DNA of 64,000 bases from Syngnathus acus (taxonomy: Eukaryota; Chordata; Actinopteri; Syngnathiformes; Syngnathidae): positions 6,078,001-6,142,000 of the forward strand of contig NC_051107.1 in NCBI RefSeq assembly GCF_901709675.1, written 5' to 3'. The position numbers were made by a program, and so were the translations under genes. The notes under the pieces were generated by a model. That model worked only from the letters and a program-made list of their open reading frames with translations. It was not told the DNA's origin and made no database searches. This document shows, one piece after another, positions 41,920-57,600 of this stretch (the stretch's first letter is position 1; every line of letters starts with the position of its first letter).

Positions 41920-41990
41920 CCACGCTTGGCGAGTGGCTCCGTCGCTGCGCTCGAACATCTGAGATCCAGGGTTCGATTCCCCACCCCGGC
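41920..41990 (+). ncRNA. tRNA-like module 1 (right arm)
   Basis: Mirror copy on the plus strand with A-box-like TGGCGAGTGG (41927-41936) and a perfect consensus B box GGTTCGATTCC (41970-41980). It reads into the array at 41987-42150. The T-stem is imperfect, which argues against a functional tRNA. Confidence 0.5.
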
Positions 41991-42150
41991 TGCCTGCGCT
42001 CCCTGCTCCCCATGCTGCTTGCGCTCCCTGCTCCCCATACTGCCTGCGCTCCCTGCTCCCCATGCTGCCTGCTTCCCATGCTGCCTGCGCCCCATGTTCC
42101 CCATGCTGCCTGCTCCCCATGCTGCCTGCACCCCATACTGCTTGCGCCCC
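41987..42150 (-). repeat. GC-rich tandem array (right arm partner)
   Basis: Reverse-complement partner of the array at 40437-40585, made of CTGCCTGCGCTCCCTG and CTCCCCATG pieces in a different order and number. Confidence 0.85.
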
Positions 42151-42599
42151 CCGCTGCCAACGCCGCGCTGCCAAGTATACTGCTCTGCGCTGACCATGAA
42201 CGGGTTAACGCTTGCCAATGCTCCCTCCTTGCAGCGATTAAAGAAATAAAACAATATCTTTTTAGGACTTTGGCAAGTTTTTTTTTTTTTTCATTTTTGT
42301 AATAGACTATTCTAGGCTGTTCTAAAACACCATCTGGTATGCTTGATACATATTAGATGGATGTAAAAAATAAATCCCGTCATTTACTTCATACGGTGTA
42401 CCGGCACAAAGGTTTGCAGTGCTGAGGACAGCCTCGGGTTGGAGTTCGGCAATGTTCAATTTGGCAAATCTTAGCAAGCTACAGAAGACATTCTGCATCA
42501 GGTGAATGTTTTTTAGCAGGTGGTTTAGAAGTTTATCGTGCAAATGAATTTGATGCTTTGTACTTTTTAGACACATGCACATTGGCGAGATAGCGGCAG

Positions 42600-42810
42600 T
42601 ACTTGTCAAAGTCTGGTTTATTGTCAATTTCTTCACATGCCAAGAAACACAAAGAAATCGAAATAACGTTCCCACTATCCCACGGTGACAAGACATAGTA
42701 CACAATATACATACAAGTAAACACAAAAAAAATAAAAACAAGGCACAATGAATAAATAAGAGTGATGACTAAATAACAATAAAGTTGAGCAAAAATGGAG
42801 CAAGTGTGCA
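42600..42810 (-). mobile_element. LINE (L2-like) 3'-tail fragment (right arm)
   Basis: Mirror copy of the left-arm fragment, with TTTATTGTCAATTTCTTCAC reading as the complement of the AATAAA-bearing tail. Confidence 0.45.
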
Positions 42811-43877
42811 TTATGTGTATTTGTTAGGTTGCTTGGGGCAAATCAAACCGCAAAAGACGGGTCGCATTGACCCAGCTGTCTAATTAGGGCACCTATCATT
42901 TGTAATGTTTCAAATTAAAAAAAGATTGCATACAGTTAAATGGAGCGTTAGACAGGTTGAGGCAAATACGCCGCCACTAGGTGGCAGCACTTGGAATTCA
43001 TCGCGCCTGTCTGATTAGGTCAATTTAATAAAAATGCCGGTATTGAGTGCCTCACTTGCGTGCCACCTAAGCAGGTTGCGGTGTGGCCTTTAATTAACTC
43101 TGAACTGGGGGGGGGGAAAGCACCCAGTACATGCACCAAGGCTGGCCGTGTTGTTAAGCAACATGCAACTGTGCTTTGAATTGAAAGCCAAGGTCCTGGA
43201 CGTTACACACTGGGTTTATAAATTCAATTTACTTCAGCAACGCCCTGGACTGTACAGCAACGGTCTTCTTTGTAGTCAGCCAGCAAATGAAGCCAAGCCC
43301 TGTAACAAAACATGCAATAAGTTTCATATTGAAGAGATGCAGCATCAATTGCGGCGCATGGTGAATGATGACTGACACCAAAGTTGACTTTATTTACAAG
43401 ACCACAAACAGGAAGAAAACACACCAACGTTCACTTTATTCACAAGAATGCCCACATGAGGCATGATTTAAGAAAAAAAGAAGCCTCAGACTTGAAAATA
43501 GACTTTTACTCCTACAGAAAAATGCACCAACATATACCAAGATTCAGAGTTCGGTGGCCATTTTAAAGCAGGGTTGCCAAAGAAGACTTATTGATCGCAA
43601 CAGAGACTGTACGCTGAGGCTTGTCGTTTGAATCTATGGGTGTCGGGCTACTTGGCTTTTGTCAACCATTTAGAATGCATACAGCTTTTCTTTGTGTAGT
43701 AAAAATAAAAAGCCTGACACTGCATATTTAACAAGACAGTTTTGTTTGACTAACTTTACAATTGCCTTATCATTGAGAATGTCTCAAATGATTCCATTTT
43801 GTATGTTGTCATTCAACTCTGATTATGCACGATGGACTTCACATGCCAATGTTTAAAATGGACCACTTGAATTCAGT

Positions 43878-44294
43878 TCAGTTTAATTCAGGTTCAGAGG
43901 TACACACACACAATGACAGTCCAAACAGTTCATGTATTAAAAAACACAACAATAAAACAATATTGCAAAATGACGCTGCGCTGAGAAAGAAAGGCATCAT
44001 GCAGACGGCCAGTGTGCACACCCAGTGAAAAAGTGGAGGGAGGGAGGGAGGGCAAGAAAGAAAGCACCAAAGGAAAAACAAAGTGATACTCTCCTTAAAT
44101 GCTGGCTGGGCACTTTGCCCTCGCCGCATCTGCACCCGTGCGTCCGTCTGTTGTAGGCCGCTCGTCACGGCCGATGGTTCGGGTCCCCTCCCGGCCGGTA
44201 CTCGACGTTTGGACTCCTCCTCCGCCTCGCGCAACTGCAAAAAGAAAAAAACGGCACTCGGTTGCATGAGGTTTGCTTCTGTGGACGTACTCAT
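43878..44294 (-). other. 138-codon open frame identical in both arms (right copy); coding status doubtful
   Basis: Same predicted protein as the left copy at 38288-38704. The two copies point at each other across the centre. See that entry for the arguments against coding. Confidence 0.25.
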
Positions 44295-44409
44295 TACCTA
44301 TTTATTAAAGCTTGCTCCTATTTTAAGGTCACTTTATTGTGTATGCATACATTGTTTTTGTTTTAATGTGTTCATGTTCTTTTTATGTCCGTTCCTATAT
44401 GTGAAGCAT

Positions 44410-44505
44410 TCAATGCTTATTTCTTTCTTTGTTGTAAAGCGCTTTGAGCTGCATTTCTTGTACGAAAGGTGCTATACAAATAAAGTTTATTATTATTACC
44501 CTCTG
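44410..44505 (-). mobile_element. Dispersed teleost repeat fragment (right arm)
   Basis: Mirror copy of the (TAA)n-TTTATTTGTATAGCACC fragment at 38083-38175. Confidence 0.5.
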
Positions 44506-45693
44506 GTCTCGCGGTCCGGTCCGGTCCCTCTCGGCGCAGGCACTCGTCCGGTCCGCTGCCCCGGCCGGCAATCCTAAAAGGCAGACATATTGTGGTGGTT
44601 TTGGCAAGAGGAAAATTTCCACTAGCGACCTTGACTAAGGCAAGTTTGAATCAGGCAACTAGCACGGGCTGGCGCACGTCTCATACGGCCCTCCCGCATT
44701 GGAGCGATCCGGGTTATGAAAGGTTTAACCCCTTACAAAAAGGGAGGGATGGAGGGAGAGAGAGAGCAAGAGGAGATGAGAAGAGGCTTTGGTGCGCACT
44801 AAAGCACAACCGGCCAGGAGAGCTGGCTTGGCCCCGAGAGGAAAAAAAAGGAAAACGTGACGTCACGGAGGGCGTCACGGAGAATCTCATCGACCTCGAC
44901 ACCGTCGACGACACTGGGACCCAGGCAGGCAGACATTATACCCTGGTATTCCACAAAGGGCAAGGTATAGCCACGTTCCACCCTGAGTGCACCAGGCCAT
45001 GCAGGTACTGCCGGGCGCATCAGAGAAAGAGAGCGAGAGAGAGGGGGGGAGGGAGGAAGGGGTGTCTACTTTGCCAATTCGTATCTAGAGGTTCACGGCA
45101 ACCCAATTGCCCGTGCGTGCTGCTAGTTACCCTATTCAAACAGACAGGGAGGGAGGGAGGGAGCAAAAGAAAAGAAAGTCATACTCCCCCCCCCTCAACG
45201 CTGGCTGGGCGCTTTGCCCTCCCGGCCTCGCCGCATCTCCGCTCGTCACGGGCCAAGGTCCGGGTCTGCTCCGGCCGATGTTGGACTCGTCTTCCGCCTC
45301 GCACAAGTGCAAAAAGACAAACAGCACTCAGTTGCATGCGGTTCACTTGTGTCGACGTACTCATTACCTGCCCCCTCCCTGGTCTTGCGGGTGCGGCCCG
45401 GTCCCTCTCGGTGCAGGCTGGCGCTCGTCCCATCCGCTGCCCCGGCAACCCTGAAAGGCAGACAAATAAGGGAACCAAATTAAAACCAACAAGCGTGTAC
45501 CCTTGCATATTTGATTGCCATGTCACCTCTGGCCAGCCTTGGCCAGCCATGCATCAGGCTCCTCTTCATCACTTGGACTGCTTTCTTTGGTTGATTCCTT
45601 CCTTTGCACCCCGCTCACGGGTCTGGTGGCCTCCGTCCGCCGGCTCTTCGTTTCGTGCATTGTCTCTTCCACCTTGCAAGACAAGCACAAAAG

Positions 45694-45992
45694 TCTCGCT
45701 TGCGCTTGCCGTCGCTTGCGCTTGCGGTCGCTTGCGCTTGCGGTCGCTTGCGGGCGCTTGCAGTCGCTTGCGCGGTCGCTTGCGCGGTCGCTTGCGCGGT
45801 CGCTTGCGCGGTCGCTTGCGCTTGCAGTCGCTTGCGCGGTCGCTTGCGCATACCGTCGCTTGCGCATACCGTCGCTTGCGCTTACCGTCGCTTGCGCTTA
45901 CCGTCGCTTGCGCTTACCGTCGCTTGCGCTTACCGTCGCTTGCGCTTACCGTCGCTTGCGCGGTCGCTTGCGCGGTCGCTTGCCATCGCTGC
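45694..45992 (-). repeat. GC-rich minisatellite, 16/12-bp units (right arm)
   Basis: Partner of 36619-36903. On the plus strand it reads as runs of TCGCTTGCGCTTGCCG, TCGCTTGCGCGG and TCGCTTGCGCTTACCG. The unit mix and order differ from the left arm, showing independent turnover. Confidence 0.92.
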
Positions 45993-47314
45993 GCGTTTGG
46001 CACTCAATCAGGGCTGCACGACATGTTGGAAAATCAGTGATATGGCGGTATTGGGCCAGAGCACTGCATTGAGCAAAGTTGTGCAAAATTCTGGGATGGA
46101 GATGACCTATTTACAAATAGTTAGGCAAGTTTCATTTGCCACATTAAAAAAAAAAAGAAATCTTTGCTTTCTTAAAGTGCATGTCAATAACCTATACCAC
46201 CACGTGGCAGTTTTCCAATACACGTGCAGCCCTACACACACGTCACCATGGGTGTCCAAATGGCAGCCTCGGGACAACTTTATCAACACCACATGAATGA
46301 ACGCAACACCGCTTTATAGCAGTAGGACAAAATATGAATGGCAAAATTCCGTGATTGATTTAATGAATTTGTGTCAAAGAATTCTTAATTTGTTTCAGTA
46401 TGCAGCCCTCAAACAGACATTTGGACACCGCTGGTATGAATTAACTAAAAAAAAAAATCCATTTCACATGTTGAAGCTGCGCAGGTTGACGCCTCCAGCG
46501 AAGCGGGCCTCCCTCAGAACTCTGCTACTTCAGAGCGATGCCACAGCAGTCCGTCCACCTCTGATCTGATCGCGTCCCGGTCGCCATCTGCACAAACAGA
46601 AACAAATGTTAGACACTCAAAGAGCACCCCAAGTTGTAGGTCACTTGCTTACTTGATCACAGCGGCTAGCTACTCTTGGTGACCGTCGCCGGGTCGCCAT
46701 TTTGCGTCCGGCCTGCAAAAGGCAGAACATGCAATGAGTTGGGCGCTGCTCGCATCATTATGTCTTCCTTGTGGACCGGCTCGCCCCAACACCGCCCGCC
46801 CACTACACCTAGAGAACAAAGGACGCGCAGTGGTACGTTAGGCTTAGATCAAGAACGACAGTGGTAGGTTAGAAAAAGACACAAAATGTGACTGTCTCGC
46901 TCCAACACCTAGGGGAGAACAAACGCAAGTACCACAGTGGTGGTAGGTTAGGGTTAGATGAAGTGCAACAGTGGCAGGTTAGAAAAAGACAAAATGTTAC
47001 AAGTCATATGGCAAAATTGGACATTCGGCTCCACGTCAAAGTTTCGTTTTGTGTCCATCCACGTAACCACGTCCTCCCCCAAGTGAGCCGTCAATGGCAA
47101 CCAAGCGCAAGACAACGCTGATCCAGACAAGCCGCAACCACAGCACACCTCTTAAGCAAGACCAACCATCAGAGCCCCAAACTCTGTCCACACCTGCAAC
47201 CTTTCCGTCGTGCACCCATAACCAAAGGCAACCACACTGCCCCCTCCTGGGCACATGATCCGCACACGTCGACTCTTGCAGCGCGCTGCTTGAGATTCTT
47301 GACTTGATATGGCA

Positions 47315-47650
47315 TTGCTCCTTTGGCTAGGCCATTGCTCCTTTGGCTAGGCCATTGCTCCTTTGGCTAGGCCATTGCTCCTTTGGCTAGGCCATTGCTC
47401 CTTTGGGGATAGGCCATTGCTCCTTTGGGGATAGGCCATTGCTCCTTTGGGGATAGGCCATTGCTCCTTTGGGGATAGGCCATTGCTCCTTTGGGGATAG
47501 GCCATTGCTCCTTTGGGGATAGGCCATTGCTCCTTTGGGGATAGGCCATTGCTCCTTTGGGGATAGGCCATTGCTCCTTTGGATAGGCCATTGCTCCTTT
47601 GGATAGGCCATTGCTCCTTTGGATAGGCCATTGTGCCTTTGGATATGGAA
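47315..47650 (-). repeat. Minisatellite, 20-22-bp unit, ~16 copies (right arm)
   Basis: Four TTGCTCCTTTGGCTAGGCCA units (20 bp), eight 22-bp units containing CTTTGGGGATAGGCCA, three 20-bp units with CTTTGGATAGGCCA and a degenerate one. The left arm has 20 copies with different variants, so the two arrays expanded separately. Confidence 0.95.
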
Positions 47651-48599
47651 TGATAGTTTTCCTCATCCCATTCGGCTCCTCTTGCAGCCTGCAAAAACAC
47701 ACAGCCATTAATTGGGTGTTGGGAAGCTAAAACACGACAACCATTGTGTGTTGGGAAGCTGAAAGTTTACAAAAACAGGTTTTCACCTGATTTAGGACTA
47801 CTCTTCCTCAGTGTCAACATCACTGAAATGGCTCCTCAAGAGCCTCCTGCTTGCTGGCTGGGCAGCCTTTTTTAGTGCTACAAAAGACAAACAAATGATT
47901 GCAACAAAAATAGACATTGAGTAGAGTGCCAATGGCATGATATTTTTGCAACAATTATACATACTAAGTAGAGTTTTACATTTGGAAAAATATATAATTA
48001 TTATATTGTAGTAAGTTATGATAATTTATCAGAATTATAATTAATATTTTAATTTTATACATACTGAGTTTTACAGTTGAAAAAATATATAATTATATTG
48101 TAGTAAATTATGATCATTTATCAGGATTATAATTCTTATTTTAATTTTATCATCATCAACTCACCTCACATTGGACAGATGATCCAGGTTAGCGGCGTCC
48201 AAAACGGGAGAAGATAAACCGCGCAAATGTTTGTTGCGTAACGGAATGAGGGCGGGCGGGCGCCATCTTTGAATAGATTTGATCTGATTTGGACATGACG
48301 TAACCAATTCGTCACATTCGTCAGTTTGCATAACACGTAAATTAAATAATAAAGAATAGTTTAATTGACTAGAGTCAAACTAACATTTCCTATACTCAGA
48401 CAAACACGCGCTTATGGGCGGCGTCATTTAAGAACCTTCGACAAACAAACGAATAAAAAATGCTGGCCAGCATTAAAAAAAAATTTTTAAACGCGAAAGA
48501 CATTTGAAATACCGTAGCGGCAAAACGACCAAAACGCGCAACGACGCGACGCAAAGTCGATTGTGGCGTGCCGTGGCCAAACCTCAAACACTCCCTAGA

Positions 48600-49095
48600 C
48601 AGCGAAAAATCCTGCAAGAAATATTAAATGGCATCGTAAGAAACGGCAAACATTTGCGCGCGAGCTAAATTGCCTGCGGCCGACAATTTACCTCCAGGCC
48701 CACCGTCGCGGTGGACGTGACGTTCGTTGCCGAGTCACGAGAGTACGACAATCCTGCAACAAACAAACAAACAAAATAAAAAAGGCTTGTGGGAAAAGGC
48801 AACAAACCGCACATTTTGGGGCCTATTTGAAAACTCTCCTTGCGGCCGGACTCCAGTTCACGTCAACGCCTACAGTCGCCGTGTAAGAATCCTGCGACGA
48901 ACAAACGATGGCGTTCGTCGTGAGAGACGGCAAGAAACGACAAACATTTGCTCCCTTACCTGAGAAAATGCCACGCACTCGGTGGCACCTGCATTCGAGA
49001 GCTCCCCTCGAGCGCGAAAATCCTGCAACAAACATGGCGTCCGTCGTGAAAAACGGCAGGAGACGACAAACATTTGCCAGCATGCTAGCTTACCT
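48600..49095 (-). other. Ultra-short intron-like modules (right arm)
   Basis: Mirror of the left-arm array. On the minus strand, acceptors TTGCAGGATT and donors CTCAG|GTAAG recur (for example the complement CTTACCTGAG near 48956 and 49091). One acceptor here reads TCGCAGGATT. Splice signals survive although bases between them differ between arms. Confidence 0.45.
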
Positions 49096-49105
49096 GAGAA
49101 GGCGC

Positions 49106-49136
<31 letters not shown>

Positions 49137-49374
49137 GCGCTCGGTGCCACCTGCATTTGATAACTCCCCTTGAGCACACCTGTCTTCAATTGACCTAAAG
49201 ACCTGACGTCACATCCGTCAATTCAAATCTTCTTCTCCTGATCGTCCAACGGCGCTTGGCACACTGGCGCCACCAGGTGGTCACCACCTGTCGTAGAAAG
49301 GGTTGCTTCGGACTGTACACGTTGAAACTTTGAACACCAAACATGTTTGGATGGATACCCTATCAATATGACCA

Positions 49375-52075
49375 AATCTCCTTTACAACGACGCAGAAGC
49401 CTGGCGAAGTTGGCCAAAACTAACAATTGAATTTTCAACTGTAAAATTCCAAATTGAAAACCTGCTAAATTGCAACCGGTTTATACAGTGCATTGCACAC
49501 CAAAAAATATACTTGAACTTTGATGATCCAAATTGTTACATTTTTACAGCACAACTTTCTCCAAAGAATTATCAGCGTCGGTTGCATTTTATGACTGATG
49601 TCGTTATTCCACGTCGCACCATTATCATGATTTCTCGCCATAACGATTGGATGCAATAAATCAGGCGTTCTTCAAAAACTATAAAAGGTGAGAAAACAAT
49701 CATAAGGTCTTCACATTCCAGCAATCAGGGCGGGCGGGGCGTGTACAGAGGCGAGGGAGGAATCCCTGAGGCAGTGTGTGAACAAGAGCAGGAATGCGTG
49801 TGAAAACAATTCAAAGGCCACTTCATCAGGTACCCTTGCTCGCAACATGCTCTTTCCCGGCCATTGTGTTTGATTCAGGTTTTAATTGCCCTGCGATGAG
49901 GCCTGTCGCGATCGTTAGATCGTGTCGCAAAAAGCCGGTAAGCGACTCCCCAGGGCCGCATACGCTAGCCGGACTTCCATCTGGTCCTGCAGCCTCGGAT
50001 GGACGCGTCTGTGGACCTGTCCCACTAAGAGGCATAAAACGTTTGAAGACAGCTGTTTGGCAACAAGAAAAGAATCTAGTTTTGGCATAGGTGCAGCTTT
50101 GCACCCACTGATATATCAGGCTACCGGAAGATGCTTTTGGTTTGCGTCGCCGTGGAAACAAATAGACAGAGGCGCACTCAGAATGTTGTTTTATTGCCTT
50201 GTGTCCTTGCTTCCCCTTTCACACTCTTTTGCCACAGTGGTTGAACATTGGGACAACTCTGATAACCTTGTAGTTTGAAATAACACACCTGAACACTGTG
50301 GGAAGACACTGAGGAAAGAAAAAAAAAAAAGGCATACCTTGATTAAAATGTGCAGGGGTCACAATTCATTTGGAGAGCGATCGAGTCCCGCCGTGCATGA
50401 TCATTTGGCGTTGAAGTTGAAGGACAGGCCCTTCGAGACGCCGAAATGTAATTTTCTTCCACCTCCTCATCACGTCGTTTGTCACAAATGGCCATAAAAG
50501 AGCAAAATCATAGCTGGGAGACGCCCTTGTTTCTCTTGCGCCGCTGACACTTTGATATTTCATGCTGATTAAGTTTACGCTATTGCACCCCTCCATCACC
50601 CCCCCCCCCCTTGATGCTACCATAAATCTGCATGACTTTCCATTCATCAGCAAATGAGCGGACGCGAGGTGAGCCAGGCGCTTCTCTCACTTGTTAACCT
50701 AAATAAACATTTCTGCCTTTGGAATCAATGCAAATGAGAAGAAATCCCGCCGCGTTGAGAAAAAGGGGGAATTAAATTTTGATGAATTATGTCACGTCCA
50801 CAAGTTCATGCATACAAAATCTTCCACTGCCAACGTTTCTGACAACATATCATCTTCATGCATTTAATGATCCAATTATTTTGCTAGAAAGTAGTCAGTA
50901 AAACATTTACTGCACCTTATAAATGATATCTGTGTTTTTAAAAGTTAATTTGAAAAAAAACAAACATTTGGCCACTTTTGTCTTGAGAAGCTGCCATACA
51001 ATGCCGCCATCTCCTGGCGAAATGACGCCATAGCCGGATTGGAAAAAATTATATTGTTGCAGCACTCCACGCATGCGCAAGCATAACAGTTGTGTAATGC
51101 ACGGAAAATGTTTCCATGGCAACGCTTGGGCCATTGACGTCATTCCCCTGTGGGCGTAGTTGAAAAGAATAAAAACACATTTTCAGGGGAAAAAAGATGT
51201 AGGGTGCTATCAGGTAGAAGACTTTTTCCAACGATATTACTGCGGCACACTATGAAAAATGACTCGTGCAATGTTGCTTGTTTCCACTAGATGGCGCCAG
51301 AAGCAAACATACGCAAACTGGAAAAAAAGCACCAATAGTTGTGACAATAAGTCAGATACAATAACAGTGTACGATTTGTCACCCCTGTGTACAGCACAAA
51401 ACTTGATTGAAACCTGGCTCCTTGTATTATTACATTTAGCCACCAAGCTCCTCTTCCGGTTTCCCTTCCAGCCCACGCAGCCTCATTTGCATATTAAACG
51501 CACTAATAATATTAGCGAGGCTACAGGTGGTCGCCTCCTATTCCAGCAGCCGCCCGGCAGGAACAAAACAAGCCAACGCGAGTGCGTCATGAGTAGCCTA
51601 TGATTCACCCGCTGCGTGCGTGAGCGAGCGGGAGGCCCCACAGTTCCCCCGTTAGATTATTTGGGGTCCAGGGATGTGACTCGTCACCGGAATGTTAAGA
51701 GTGTCAAAAGCGCTTGCTTTAATTCGCCCTGGCTGGTCTTTTTGTCCTGAGAACAATGCCGGATCTCAGTCTGGATTTGAGGACTTATTAAAGCGGGATT
51801 ACGGCTCGACGCTCTCCCAATGAAATGCACAACGCGAGATGAAGTGCTTTGCGCTTTAAGGCTTTTCTAGGCCTGCTATCAGACAACAGAAAGTCACATT
51901 TGTCCGGTGTGGTGGACGCGCTAAAGAAAGCATTAGGGGGAAAAAAAACATTGACAAAGTCAAATTCATATTCCTTGCTGTCTCCTCTCAGATAACAGTC
52001 TTTATCAGCCTCTTTTTAAAGGGGGCGAGTAGTTTCATCATGTGAAAAGCATCTAACATGGTCTTCTGTGAAGCG

Positions 52076-52107
<32 letters not shown>

Positions 52108-53857
52108 TGCCAGCTATTTTTAACAACTTCATCCCCTCAGCTATGAGGGAATATCTGTCACCATCTTTTCCCCTGTTGCCATGGTGCTAAGAATCAATGA
52201 CATCACAGCCACCGTGTGTGAGAGCGGGAATCTGAGCCCAAGGAAAAAAAAAAATAGCAAGACAAAAGGCCGTGTGACGTGTTTTTGTCATGTGATAGGA
52301 CGTCACTTCACCGCCGTCCAGTTTCGTGGGAATCTCGGGTCTTTTTGGGCCTAATTGTCACGCTGACGATTAAGTCACTGGGTCAAGGTCAAATTCTCAA
52401 GTTTTGAGGCGCATGCCTTGAGCAGGTTCAAAGTCACATCTGTCACGCAAAATTGAAAATAGCAGGCACTTAGGAGATAACGGCCGATGTCTTCTAAAAG
52501 AGTCCAAAGCGCCTGCCTGACCCATGATGTCTGTGCCCTTGGAAGAATGTGAGCCTGGCGTCCCACAGGGCTGCTTCTGCTGCTGCAGCTGATAAGAACT
52601 TTTTCTTTTTTTAATCAGCACCTCGGAGAACGTGACAGCCCGGGAGGAGTCGGGCAACAGAAAGGCACGACGAGAGAAAATAAAGGCTTCATTGTTGTCC
52701 TTGTTTACACAAAATGGAGGCAGCATGTTTTCACGATGTACCTGAAACCCTCGTCCGGGAAGTCCTCGTCGAGGCTTGACTGGAAGCTCAAGCCTCGTTG
52801 TCATTTACGCTGCTAGGAATCGATTTTCATTTGGCCACAGTGGATGGGAAAAAAACAACAACTTTGAAAGCTTTGTCATTCTGGAGGATGAACACATTTT
52901 TGACACAAATGAAATTGAAAGACTTGTGATTGCTTGTAGAAAGTTTTCCTGTTTTCTTTTTTTTTTATTATCAAAATAAAGGAGATGATTATGCAAAGGT
53001 TCAGTGATGTACAGTGTCCACCCCCGCCCCCACCTCACAGGAAAAAAAATAATGCCGAGCGAGCGCAGCAGAACCTCTGTCATCTTGCGGGGGATAATAA
53101 AACAAAATGGCTGCGCTCCCGATCCTTGCAAAAAATAGGAAAATATATAAGGTGCCACGCCCCCCAATGGAGATTTTTATAGAGTTTAAAAAGAAAAAAT
53201 CCTGAATCTGAATGTAACAATATTGCAGGTGGTGGTGGTGGGGGGTGTTCTGGCTACACACCCGTCGCCATTTTTCAAGATAAAAAAAGTCAAAGCCTTT
53301 CCTCGAGTAAAAGTAAAAAAAAAAAAAAAAAAGAGAAAAAAAAAGTAGAAGCCCGCCGGTTTGATAACGATAAAAACACCTGACACAAAGTGTCCCGAGA
53401 CAATAACATAAATAAAGCTGTTAAAGGCGGCGTTACTGTACAGCGCGTGGCCGAGGGGAGGGGGGGGGGGGGGGGGGCGTGGTGGGGTCGGGGGAACGCC
53501 TCTGCCCCGCTCCATGGACATTCCTTCAACAAAAATGCAACCTGGAGAGGGGAAAAAAAAAAAGAAGAAGCAATTTTAATCATTTGAAAGAAAAACAAGT
53601 CCGATATTAGGAAACATTTCTTGGATGAAAATAAAATGTAGGAAAATCAAATTTCAACAGAAATACGCCATCTTTCAAATACAAAAATTTGTTTGAATCA
53701 TGCGAGACATTTTCACACTAAAGTGTCGCTATATTTATAAACCATGAAGTTTTGCGGTTACCGCGGCAACGCGTTAGCCTTCACACAACGTGCGTGCCGT
53801 GCCGTCTTTGTGGTTTGGCTCACCTGGAGTAAGAAAGAGCGGCGGCGGCGACGGCTC
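49375..53857. other. Intergenic region between the palindrome and gnai1 3' end
   Basis: No supported gene. It contains a half-site CCACTTCATCAGGTACC near 49818, an A run at 52083-52106 and a G run at 53461-53477. The gnai1 3' UTR must occupy its right end on the minus strand. A possible minus-strand AATAAA is the complement of TTTATT at 52964-52969. Confidence 0.55.
53461..53477 (+). repeat. Homopolymer G tract
   Basis: 17 consecutive G bases in the presumed gnai1 3' UTR/downstream region. A possible quadruplex and a length-uncertain site. Confidence 0.9.

Positions 53858-57600
<3,743 letters not shown>

Larger units (their letters stand above)
33048..49374. repeat. 16.3-kb inverted repeat (giant palindrome) between magi2 and gnai1
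   Basis: The left end TGGTCATATTGATAGGGTAT reappears as its exact reverse complement ending at 49374. From there the two sides stay alignable in opposite orientation to the centre near 41.28 kb. Paired landmarks include: 33.24 with 49.2 kb; minisatellites 34701-35110 with 47315-47650; GC-rich arrays 36619-36903 with 45694-45992; 39158-39361 with 43224-43427; B boxes 40817-40827 with 41747-41757. The arms differ in array copy number and by many indels, so this is not a trivial mirrored read. No target-site duplication is clear (CACACAA left, AATCTCC right) and no transposase is visible. It may be a fold-back-type mobile element or an inverted segmental duplication. Confidence 0.93.
41286..49374 (-). 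repeat. Right arm of the giant palindrome
   Basis: About 8.1 kb, the reverse complement of the left arm with its own indels. Its exon-like blocks read on the minus strand, also towards the centre, so transcription of both arms would converge. It has an extra AT-rich segment at about 48270-48380 and 22-bp variants in its minisatellite. Confidence 0.85.

Noticed and set aside
33048-49374. Palindrome as a simple mirrored-read assembly artefact
   Set aside because: The arms differ in repeat copy number, variant units, indels and substitutions, and the outer ends are flanked by unrelated sequence. It still deserves a long-read check.
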